Positions 7,940-13,788 of a stretch of DNA of 21,368 nt are shown here, piece after piece; position 1 is the first letter of the stretch; every line of letters starts with the position of its first letter. Position numbers and translations under genes: made by a program. The notes under the pieces are model-generated. The model saw only the letters and a list, made by a program, of their open reading frames with translations. It searched no databases and was not told where the DNA came from. The stretch is taken from assembly GCA_964570205.1 (NCBI GenBank), contig CAZMXI010000081.1:1-21368 (forward strand). The letters run 5' to 3'. The DNA comes from CAZMXI01 sp964570205 (GTDB lineage Bacteria > Planctomycetota > Phycisphaerae > Tepidisphaerales > Tepidisphaeraceae).

Positions 7940-8066
7940 TGGACCTCGATTGTCCTCATCATAGACTGGGGAGCGGCGAGCGAAAGACGCCCGGCCCTGA
8001 AATGTGGCCCCGGTGGGCGGGCACGGATGAGGCCGCTATGATTCGATGTACCGATGGTTGTCAGGG

Positions 8067-8085
8067 AGGCGGCTCGGCGCCGCCT
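8067..8085 (+). promoter_or_regulatory. hairpin in the BLUF leader
   Basis: AGGCGGC (8067-8073) and GCCGCCT (8079-8085) form a 7-bp stem with a 5-nt loop, ending 6 nt before the GGAG ribosome site of the BLUF gene. It could affect translation; the sequence alone does not show that it does. Confidence 0.3.
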
Positions 8086-8102
8086 GAACACGGAGAGCGA
8101 TA

Positions 8103-8549
8103 ATGAAAAGTATGGTTCGGCTGATCTACGCCAGCCGCATGGCTGCCGGTCTGGGACACAAGGAACTGGACGAGATGATTCAGACTTCTCGTCGAAAGAA
8201 CGAGAAGCGGGCGGTGACCGGCGCGCTCTGCTATTCGGCCCGCGGGTTTCTGCAGTGCCTGGAAGGGCCCAGCGATGTCATCAATGACTTGTACGGGCAC
8301 ATCATCCGCGACAAGCGGCATTCGGAAGTGACGCTGCTGGAATACACGGACATCCACCAGCGCAGCTTCGCGAAATGGGCGATGGCCTACATTGGCGCGG
8401 ACGACGTTGACGCCGCCGTCCTGCGCAAATACTGTGCCCAGACGATGTTCGATCCCTTCGCCATGACCGCTCAGCAGGCCCTGGGCTTTCTGGCCGATAT
8501 CTCGGCGGAGCGGGAACTGCTCATGGCGAAGAACCGCAAGGCCGACTGA
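8103..8549 (+). CDS. Stand-alone BLUF-domain blue-light sensor
   Basis: A cytoplasmic FAD-binding photoreceptor. Every key residue is present with AppA spacing: Tyr9, Asn33, Gln51, Trp92 and Met94 correspond to AppA Tyr21, Asn45, Gln63, Trp104 and Met106 at a constant offset of 12. The core motifs are LIYASR, TGALCY and FLQCLEG. At 148 residues it is a short-type BLUF protein: one domain plus a C-terminal helical cap (about 105-148), with no EAL, GGDEF or HTH output, so it must signal by binding a partner. GGAG lies 7 nt before the ATG. It stands alone, between a divergent SDR gene and a convergent small lipoprotein gene; the nearest downstream plus-strand terminator ends at 9009, beyond the lipoprotein gene. 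Confidence 0.94.
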   Translation: MKSMVRLIYASRMAAGLGHKELDEMIQTSRRKNEKRAVTGALCYSARGFLQCLEGPSDVINDLYGHIIRDKRHSEVTLLEYTDIHQRSFAKWAMAYIGADDVDAAVLRKYCAQTMFDPFAMTAQQALGFLADISAERELLMAKNRKAD

Positions 8550-8579
8550 CGCGCCCGGATCAGGTCGCACCCGGCCGGA

Positions 8580-8807
8580 TTAATTGGTGGCGTTGCCGTC
8601 GCCCACGCCGGTTGTCGTATCGCCGATGTTGGCGTTGAACGATTCCATGTTCAGGTCAATATCCGGCGCACTGAGCGGGCGGTCGCCCGCCGCGGAGAGC
8701 ATCTGGGGCTCGGTCCGGTGAGCGGCCGAGCCGCTGCCATTCTCACAGCCCGTCAGAGCAAGAGTACCGATTGCGAGCACGGTGATAAGGGTCGAATGGA
8801 GTCGCAT
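8580..8807 (-). CDS. Small lipoprotein, unknown
   Basis: A 75-residue product with a type II signal peptide: MRLHS, then a hydrophobic stretch and the lipobox LTGC, with the modified cysteine at 21. The mature part of about 54 residues is Gly/Ser/Asp/Asn-rich and without a recognisable fold. The start ATG 8807 follows GAGGTG by 6 nt; a longer open frame upstream is not needed. It reads toward the BLUF gene with only 30 nt between the stops, so readthrough from BLUF would produce antisense RNA over it. Its own promoter is proposed at 8871-8898. Real as a small gene, function unknown. Confidence 0.72.
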   Translation of the reverse strand: MRLHSTLITVLAIGTLALTGCENGSGSAAHRTEPQMLSAAGDRPLSAPDIDLNMESFNANIGDTTTGVGDGNATN

Positions 8808-8870
8808 ACGGGGCACCTCTTTCCTTGACATGGCGACAGGCCAGGAATGTCTGCCGCGCGACACTGATAA

Positions 8871-8898
8871 ATAGTATGCTCGTGGTACGGATTGTCGA
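8871..8898 (-). promoter_or_regulatory. candidate promoter of the small lipoprotein gene
   Basis: On the minus strand, TCGACA (8898-8893, five of six) and TACTAT (8876-8871, four of six) are 16 nt apart, giving a leader of about 55 nt. The -10 falls in a 10-mer (ATAAATAGTA on the plus strand) that occurs again at 9040-9049. A more distant perfect TATAAT lies at 9033-9028, with a poor -35. Confidence 0.4.
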
Positions 8899-8976
8899 AT
8901 CCAACGGGAATCAGCGGCCCTCGTGTCGAAACACGCGGCAGTGCCGGAGAGGCGCAAAGACTGCGGCCCACGTTCC

Positions 8977-9009
8977 CCGGTTGGCCGCCGGCGGCCAATC
9001 GGTTTTTTT
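8977..9009 (+). terminator. strong Rho-independent terminator, plus strand
   Basis: CCGGTTGGCCG (8977-8987) pairs with CGGCCAATCGG (8992-9002), 11 bp with a single G-T wobble around a CCGG loop, and is followed at once by seven T residues (9003-9009). It must end a plus-strand transcript, either the BLUF mRNA read through the antisense lipoprotein gene or a small RNA that begins around 8830-8880. Confidence 0.88.
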
Positions 9010-9013
9010 GTCG

Positions 9014-9042
9014 TTGACCCAAGCGATATTATACAGTACATA
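9014..9042 (+). promoter_or_regulatory. candidate promoter of the intergenic RNA
   Basis: TTGACC (9014-9019) is five of six to the -35 consensus. At 17 nt is TACATA (9037-9042), a weak -10 inside an AT-rich block that also has TATTAT (9027-9032) and an interrupted inverted repeat GTAC-N7-GTAC (9036-9050), operator-like in form. It lies directly behind the preceding terminator. Confidence 0.45.
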
Positions 9043-9240
9043 AATAGTACCAGATCGGGTAGACTGCTGATTGCCCGACCAGAGGACTAGCGGAGCGGGC
9101 TTGGCCACATTCAGGTCGCGGTTGGTTGGCCTCGACTGTTTCGCCCTCTTGGTGGGTTAGCTTTGCCCGAGCACGATTTCCGCGACGGGGCTGGCGGTTC
9201 GGTGGACGTGGGCAGAAATGCACGCGAAAGCCGCGCTAGC

Positions 9241-9267
9241 CGGGGAGAAACCCGTCGGGGAGAAACC
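9241..9267 (+). repeat. 12-nt direct repeat in the intergenic RNA
   Basis: CGGGGAGAAACC occurs at 9241-9252 and again at 9256-9267, separated by CGT (period 15). In RNA the two copies would show the same purine-rich segment GGGGAGAAA twice; only the first can close a CGGG/CCCG hairpin. Confidence 0.8.
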
Positions 9268-9303
9268 AGTGGGTGCACTGTGTCGGAAATCGCGAGTGGG
9301 TGT

Positions 9304-9334
9304 GCCGCGCGTTTCGGGGACGCGCGGCTTTTTT
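9304..9334 (+). terminator. strong Rho-independent terminator of the intergenic RNA
   Basis: GCCGCGCGT (9304-9312) pairs perfectly with ACGCGCGGC (9320-9328) around TTCGGGG, followed by six T residues (9329-9334). The minus strand has no T-run after the stem, so the signal acts mainly in the plus direction, although the BNR gene ends only 14 nt away on the other strand. Confidence 0.92.
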
Positions 9335-9347
9335 ATCGCCATATAAA

Positions 9348-10697
9348 TCACTCTATTTTAATGCGATACACGCGCAGAACGCTCGGCTCTGGCCAGGGCT
9401 GCGGGCGAGGCCGATCCCGATTGGCGGCGAGGGTCTCCCACCGCAGCCAATACCGTGATTTGGGTGATGCCTCTTGGCCGGCGCCAGCCTTCCAGCGGAC
9501 CTGCATGCCGGGGAAATCGGACTCGACTTGATCCAATTCGCGGGGGCGCTCGGGCGGCTGCCGGAAGCCGCCGGCAGGCCGGAGGGTTTCCTCGTCGAGC
9601 TTCCAGGCCCCGGCCCCGTGCTTTGCGTGAGAGTAGGATTGAACCAGGCTGCCGTCAGCGAGAATCCGCACCGGGGAGAGATGGACTTCGAAGATGATGG
9701 TTCCGCCGCCGCTGAATTCCCAGCGGTAGGTCCAGTTGCTGGTCTGGTAAGTCTTCCACTTGCCATCTTCGAGCCGGGCGTTGTAGAGCTGGGTTGCGCC
9801 GGCGGCGTCGAACTTGTGATAGCTGATGATGGGGCGTTGTCGCGAATCAAAGCCCAGGATGGCGTTGCCGTTAATCATGCCGCCGCCGGGTCCGACTGGA
9901 TCGACGATGTCGGCATTTTCCAGCCTCAACGGCAATTTGAGGGCTCGGCCGGCGCCGGTTTCCCAATGGCGCAGGTCCTTGCTGCGGGCGTAAGAGAGGG
10001 TGTGGTTTGTGGCGCAGTCGGGTGTGTCGCGCCAGACCCAGCAGAGATGAAACCGGTCGTCGGGCCCGCGCACCGGGCCATGCAGATAGGCGTTCATCTT
10101 CCCCTCGCCGTCGGTGAGGGGCTGGTCGAGCAGCCGCCGCCACTGCCCCGCGGGGGTGTCATAGGCATTGTATATCTGGTTCCCGTTGCCGCTGCCGCCG
10201 TCGCGGTACGTGAAGATCAGCTCGTTCCGGAAACCACGGAAGAAGCGAGGATAGGTGACGCGCTGTTCTTCGCGGCCGACCATCGAAGGCGCCTGTCTGA
10301 AAGTGGCGATGTCCAGCGGCTTGTCGGTCCGGAAGTAGACCAGGGGAACGCCATGCATATTGCCTGCGAGGTGGATGCGGTCGGCGTCGTCGACGGCCAT
10401 GGCGATGTAGTTGTGGCTGTCCCAACCCAGGGTGGAGGGCAGAACCTTGCGTATCCAATGCGGATTGCCGACGGTCCGTGAGGCCACCGTCAGCCGGCGC
10501 TCGTGGTCGTAGTAGGCGACGAACTGACGGTCTTCATGGGTGAGCAGGTCGAAGCCGACCGGATGGCCGGCCCAGACGGTGGCGATATCGACCTTCTCGG
10601 CGATGCGGGGTTCGGCCGCGAGCGAGATCGAGCCCAGCAGGAGGACCAGTGCCGCAATGGGGGTTCTGGCGAGCATCACGGAGAAGTCTACCGTCAT
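9348..10697 (-). CDS. Secreted BNR-repeat (BNR_4-like) beta-propeller protein
   Basis: A 449-residue exported protein: a signal peptide (core PIAALVLLLGSISLAA, cleavage near residue 28) and then blades rich in Trp, Tyr and Asp typical of the BNR_4 family. Motifs include GWDSHNYIAMAVDDADRIHL, SYHKFDAAG and YPRFFRG. Relatives with known activity include PL24/PL25 ulvan lyases, so a polysaccharide lyase or carbohydrate-binding role is possible; the catalytic residues cannot be assigned here. ATG 10697 overlaps the stop of the CDF gene (ATGA) and is preferred to the longer frame or to ATG 10676. No sulfatase or glycosidase genes lie beside it, which weakens the idea of a polysaccharide-use locus. 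Confidence 0.78.
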   Translation of the reverse strand: MTVDFSVMLARTPIAALVLLLGSISLAAEPRIAEKVDIATVWAGHPVGFDLLTHEDRQFVAYYDHERRLTVASRTVGNPHWIRKVLPSTLGWDSHNYIAMAVDDADRIHLAGNMHGVPLVYFRTDKPLDIATFRQAPSMVGREEQRVTYPRFFRGFRNELIFTYRDGGSGNGNQIYNAYDTPAGQWRRLLDQPLTDGEGKMNAYLHGPVRGPDDRFHLCWVWRDTPDCATNHTLSYARSKDLRHWETGAGRALKLPLRLENADIVDPVGPGGGMINGNAILGFDSRQRPIISYHKFDAAGATQLYNARLEDGKWKTYQTSNWTYRWEFSGGGTIIFEVHLSPVRILADGSLVQSYSHAKHGAGAWKLDEETLRPAGGFRQPPERPRELDQVESDFPGMQVRWKAGAGQEASPKSRYWLRWETLAANRDRPRPQPWPEPSVLRVYRIKIE

Positions 10698-11653
10698 TCC
10701 CGCGCCGATGCCGCATTCGGCGGCGCGACGTTGCACGCATCCGGCTGGCATGGCTCGATGTGGGCGGTGGCGTTGCCGATGCCCAGGGCCAGTTCGATCT
10801 CGTATTCGATGACGCTGGCGATTTCGTGTGCCTTTTGGACGGACATCTCGGCGGGGACCATGATATGGAAATCGACCCAGTGGTACCGGCCGCTGTGGCG
10901 ATGGCGGAGTTTGTGGTAGCTGGAAATGCGGGGCTCTTTGCCATCGGGGCCGACGTGGGCGTCGAGAATCTGGCGAAGCACCTGCTCGTCGGCGATGTCC
11001 TGGCGGTCCATCAGGCCGTAAACGGCCCGGCGCATGAGGCCGAATCCGGTCCAGCCGATGTAGAGGGCGATGAGCATGGCGCCGATGGGGTCGGCATGTT
11101 GCCAGCCGGCGGCGCGGTAGATCAGCAGCGCTCCCACGGCGACGACGCTGGTAATTGCGTCAGACAGCAGGTGATAGCCGTCGGCTTCCAGCGTGATTGA
11201 ATGGTGGATCCGGCCGGTCCGAATGAGCATGAGGCCCACGGTGCCGTTGACGAGCATGGCCATGGTCATGAGGGTCAATCCCAGCCCAATGTCTTCCGGC
11301 CTCAGTTCGGGGGAGAAGAAGGCGAGTGCGGCCTTGCCCATGATGACGAGGGAGGCGAGGAGGATGGCGCCGCCCTCGAAGCCGGCGGAAAGAAATTCGA
11401 CCTTGCCATGGCCGTAGGGGTGTTCGGCGTCTGCGGGGCGGTGCGCGATGGCGAGGGCGGTGATGGCGACGCCGGAGGCCGCCACGTTGACGATGCTCTC
11501 CATGGCGTCGGAGAAGATGGCGGCGGAGCCTGTCAGGGCGTAGGCAAGGAATTTGACGGCGAGCAGGGCTACGCCGATGAAGACGGAGAAGAAAGCGGCC
11601 CTGGCCTCAACAGCCGGGATGTGACGAAAGAATCGGAGCATGCGCGCAGGCAT
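10694..11653 (-). CDS. Cation diffusion facilitator (CDF) metal exporter
   Basis: An inner-membrane antiporter exporting divalent cations such as Zn, Mn or Fe in exchange for protons. The 319 residues include six probable membrane segments, the TM2 motif SDAMESIVN (48-56), the loop HPYGHGK (78-84) and the TM5 metal-site pair His161/Asp165 in YHLLSDAITS. A cytoplasmic domain of about 90 residues follows with HKLRHRHSGRYHWVDFHI. The TM2 site reads DAMES, a variant found in many CDF proteins and not the zinc-type HxxxD, so the metal cannot be stated. The C-terminus ends in a cysteine-containing tail (PCQPDACN). It is the first gene of a coupled pair with the BNR protein. Confidence 0.92.
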   Translation of the reverse strand: MPARMLRFFRHIPAVEARAAFFSVFIGVALLAVKFLAYALTGSAAIFSDAMESIVNVAASGVAITALAIAHRPADAEHPYGHGKVEFLSAGFEGGAILLASLVIMGKAALAFFSPELRPEDIGLGLTLMTMAMLVNGTVGLMLIRTGRIHHSITLEADGYHLLSDAITSVVAVGALLIYRAAGWQHADPIGAMLIALYIGWTGFGLMRRAVYGLMDRQDIADEQVLRQILDAHVGPDGKEPRISSYHKLRHRHSGRYHWVDFHIMVPAEMSVQKAHEIASVIEYEIELALGIGNATAHIEPCQPDACNVAPPNAASARE

Positions 11654-11725
11654 TCCACCCGCTCGAAGGGCAATTGTCGAGGGGCGACGCGCGGGTGCGT
11701 GCGTTACAGCTTCGTGCTAAGATCA

Positions 11726-12712
11726 ATGGCGATGACACGGGATGGACGGACCAGCGCAGTTCAGGGGCCGGTTGAGTACATCGACGGTCTGTTCGACCGC
11801 CTGCGGCGGCTGCTGGGCGGGGCGAGGCTGGGGCAGATTGAGGCGGTGCACCAGGCCCGGGTGACGACGCGTCGTCTGCGGGCGTCGCTCGAACTGTTTG
11901 GGCCGGCCATTGAGCAGGCCGGACTGAATCGTGTCTTCAAGGCCTTACGGCAGCTCCGCAGGCGTCTGGGGCCAGTTCGCGACATGGACGTAATGATCGC
12001 GCACCTCGGAGATCTGTCGATGCGGCGAGGCCACGGAGAGGGATCGGCCTGGCTGACCGGGCGGCTGCTGGCGGCGCGGGAACAGGCGCGCGCCGGGCTG
12101 GTCAATGAGTTGGATCCGACGGAAATCCTGGTCAAGCTGGCGCACTGGGAGAAGACCAAAGCGCGGATTGTGGCGTTGCCGGCGGATGTGCCGATCGGGT
12201 TGATGTGCCAGTCGCTGTCGCGGCAGATGGCGGATTTCGAGCAGACGGCGACGGCGCTGGCCAGCGCCCAGGGCGGCGATCCGCATGAGCTGCGCATCGT
12301 GGGCAAGGCGCTGCGATATACGATGGAACTGGCGGATGCCACGGTGGGGGGGATGCCCGGGGCGTCGCTGAAACTCTGCAAGCGGATGCAGGATGCACTG
12401 GGGTTGTGGCACGATTTCGTGGTGTTGTCGCAGGAGGCGATGCGGCACTCGCTGGAATGCGATCTGGCTCTGCACGACAGCGGCACGCAACGCAAAGTGC
12501 TCGGGTTCGCCGCCGAGTGCCTCAAGCATGCCGAGACGCACCTGAGGGCGTTCGGCCGGATTTACGCATCCGGCGGCGGACGGCTCAGCGCCGCCGTGGT
12601 GAAGCTCTGTGCCGCTCATCCTATTTCAGAGCAAACGGATCGCGGTCCTGGCTGCTCTGGCGAATCCCAAGGGCCGGGAGTTCCTTCGCCAACACCCGGC
12701 TCAGACGTCTGA
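11726..12712 (+). CDS. CHAD-domain protein
   Basis: CHAD domains are helical bundles with basic surfaces that bind inorganic polyphosphate. Both internal repeats are visible: VHQARVTTRRLRASLELF (41-58) with LGPVRDMDV, and HELRIVGKALRYTMEL (187-202) with LGLWHDFVVL. The protein is 328 residues and lacks the CYTH triphosphatase domain often fused to CHAD, so it is a binding protein only. The last 30 or so residues are Pro/Gly-rich and overlap the convergent Nif3-like gene by 92 nt, so this tail is probably unstructured. ATG 11726 or 11732 is the start; there is no ribosome site, but TAAGAT (11718-11723) could be a -10 of a nearly leaderless mRNA. No polyphosphate kinase gene is nearby. Confidence 0.88.
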   Translation: MAMTRDGRTSAVQGPVEYIDGLFDRLRRLLGGARLGQIEAVHQARVTTRRLRASLELFGPAIEQAGLNRVFKALRQLRRRLGPVRDMDVMIAHLGDLSMRRGHGEGSAWLTGRLLAAREQARAGLVNELDPTEILVKLAHWEKTKARIVALPADVPIGLMCQSLSRQMADFEQTATALASAQGGDPHELRIVGKALRYTMELADATVGGMPGASLKLCKRMQDALGLWHDFVVLSQEAMRHSLECDLALHDSGTQRKVLGFAAECLKHAETHLRAFGRIYASGGGRLSAAVVKLCAAHPISEQTDRGPGCSGESQGPGVPSPTPGSDV

Positions 12713-13712
12713 GCACGGCACGTTCGGAGTTGGAATGCAGCGTGCAGACAACGGTCATGCCGCGCTGGGAGACGCGCAGCGCATCGTGGTGCCTGACCTC
12801 GCCGGTAAGATACAGTTCAGCCCCCTGTGCCAGCGCGTCATCAATCATGCCGCCGCAGGCGCCGGCACAGGCGGCGGCGCGGGATACCGCGCCATCCGTC
12901 GGTCCGGCCACCAGCAGATGATCGACGCCCAGGGCCTCTTTGATCCGATCGAGCAGGACCGGGCGATCGGTCGGCACGGCGAGGGATCCAATGCGACCCT
13001 GGCCAAGCCCCTCGGGCGGCGCGGCGAGCGGCACGACGTCGAATGCGGGCTCTTCGTACGGGTGGGCCTGTCGCATCGCCCGGACAATGGCATCGACGTG
13101 CCCGAGCGGGACGATTGTCTCCATGCGCAATTCCTGCACGCGCTCCAGTTGGCCGGGCCGGCCGATGGACGGTTTCGTGCCCTGCTCACCCAGGAACGTG
13201 CCGGTGCCGGGCGAGCGGAATGAGCAGCGGGTGTAGTTGCCGATGCGACCGGCGCCGGCGGCGAACATGGCGTCGGCCACGCGGTCGGCGGCATCGTCGG
13301 GCGCGAAGACAATGAGTTTGCAGTTGGCGGCCTTGAGCTGCGCCAGACGCAGGGGATGGCGTTCGACGAGGCCGATGGCGTCGGCGAGCATGTCGTTGGT
13401 GCCGTCCGGCGCAACATCGAGGGCGGTATGCGGCGAGTAGATGGCGACCCCGCGGCGGATGGCATCGTGGATGAGGGAGGGGGCGATGATTCGCTTGAGC
13501 CCGTCAAAAATCGGCGGGTGGTAGGCGATGACGACATCGCAGCCGGCGGCCTGAGCTTCCCGGGCGACCTCGGCGGTGTAGTCGATGGTCAGCATGGCGG
13601 ATCGGATGTCCTGGGCGGGGTCGCCGACGAGCAGTCCGACGTTGTCCCAGCTTTCGGCGTGGCGGGTGGGCGCAAGGCGTTCCATCGCATTGACGAGTTC
13701 TGTGAGGATCAT
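12621..13712 (-). CDS. Nif3-like dinuclear metal-centre protein (GTP cyclohydrolase 1 type 2 homologue)
   Basis: A member of the Nif3/YqfO/YbgI family, widely conserved with a two-metal site; the cellular role is unsettled. The 363-residue long form contains both Nif3 halves and an inserted YqfO-like domain (about 165-240, with HPYEEPAFDVVPL). Landmarks are ESWDNVGLLVGDP (20-32), YHPPIF with ligand His65, SPHTALD with His95 and Asp99, and in the second half GEVRHHDAL and HSNSER, which carry the remaining ligands. ATG 13712 is chosen over 13721 because TATAAT overlaps the latter and would place transcription start at about 13712. The 3' end overlaps the convergent CHAD gene. Confidence 0.9.
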   Translation of the reverse strand: MILTELVNAMERLAPTRHAESWDNVGLLVGDPAQDIRSAMLTIDYTAEVAREAQAAGCDVVIAYHPPIFDGLKRIIAPSLIHDAIRRGVAIYSPHTALDVAPDGTNDMLADAIGLVERHPLRLAQLKAANCKLIVFAPDDAADRVADAMFAAGAGRIGNYTRCSFRSPGTGTFLGEQGTKPSIGRPGQLERVQELRMETIVPLGHVDAIVRAMRQAHPYEEPAFDVVPLAAPPEGLGQGRIGSLAVPTDRPVLLDRIKEALGVDHLLVAGPTDGAVSRAAACAGACGGMIDDALAQGAELYLTGEVRHHDALRVSQRGMTVVCTLHSNSERAVLRRLSRVLAKELPALGIRQSSQDRDPFALK

Positions 13713-13719
13713 GACGGCC

Positions 13720-13725
13720 ATTATA
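13720..13725 (-). promoter_or_regulatory. perfect -10 box before the Nif3-like gene
   Basis: TATAAT on the minus strand (13725-13720) overlaps the upper possible start codon. Counting 7 nt beyond it puts the RNA 5' end at about 13713-13712, on ATG 13712, implying a leaderless mRNA. No good -35 is visible. Confidence 0.45.
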
Positions 13726-13750
13726 AGGGCGGTGGTCTCGGTGCCGGGAG

Positions 13751-13778
13751 TGCACAGGGCATGGAAAGCGACTACAAT
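13751..13778 (+). promoter_or_regulatory. candidate promoter of the RND pump gene
   Basis: TGCACA (13751-13756, four of six) and TACAAT (13773-13778, five of six) are 16 nt apart. Transcription would begin at about 13785, four bases before ATG 13789. This agrees with the lack of a ribosome site and suggests a nearly leaderless mRNA. Confidence 0.42.
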
Positions 13779-13788
13779 CGCACATCCT

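Larger units (their letters stand above)
9050..9334 (+). ncRNA. unassigned structured RNA of about 285 nt
   Basis: A stretch without a credible ORF, bounded by a candidate promoter and a canonical terminator, with strong folding potential. A 9-bp helix joins CGATTTCCG (9174-9182) with CGGAAATCG (9284-9292) and encloses a domain with hairpins: GCA-GAAA-TGC (9212-9221), GC-GAAA-GC (9224-9231), CGGG-N6-CCCG (9241-9254) and CAGTG-GGTG-CACTG (9267-9280). Near the 5' end TCGGG (9055-9059) can pair with CCCGA (9074-9078). Two of the hairpin loops are GNRA. It lacks the signatures of tmRNA, RNase P RNA, SRP RNA and the riboswitch classes I know. The gene after it is on the opposite strand, so it is not a leader. 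Start site inferred, function unknown. Confidence 0.55.

Noticed and set aside
9205..9270. Resemblance to a c-di-GMP-I (GEMM) riboswitch: GGGCAGAAA... CACGCGAAAGCC
   Set aside because: The fragments are out of consensus (the GGCAAACC strand and the GACGCAAAGCC spacing are missing), there is no downstream plus-strand gene, and the segment sits in the middle of the transcript.
9163..9531. 122-codon plus-strand ORF across the intergenic RNA
   Set aside because: It runs through the strong terminator at 9304-9334 and into the antisense of the BNR gene, has no ribosome site, and its composition is not protein-like.
11201..11725. N-terminal extension of the CHAD protein
   Set aside because: It is antisense to the CDF gene and Gly/Glu-rich; the CHAD fold begins after 11726.
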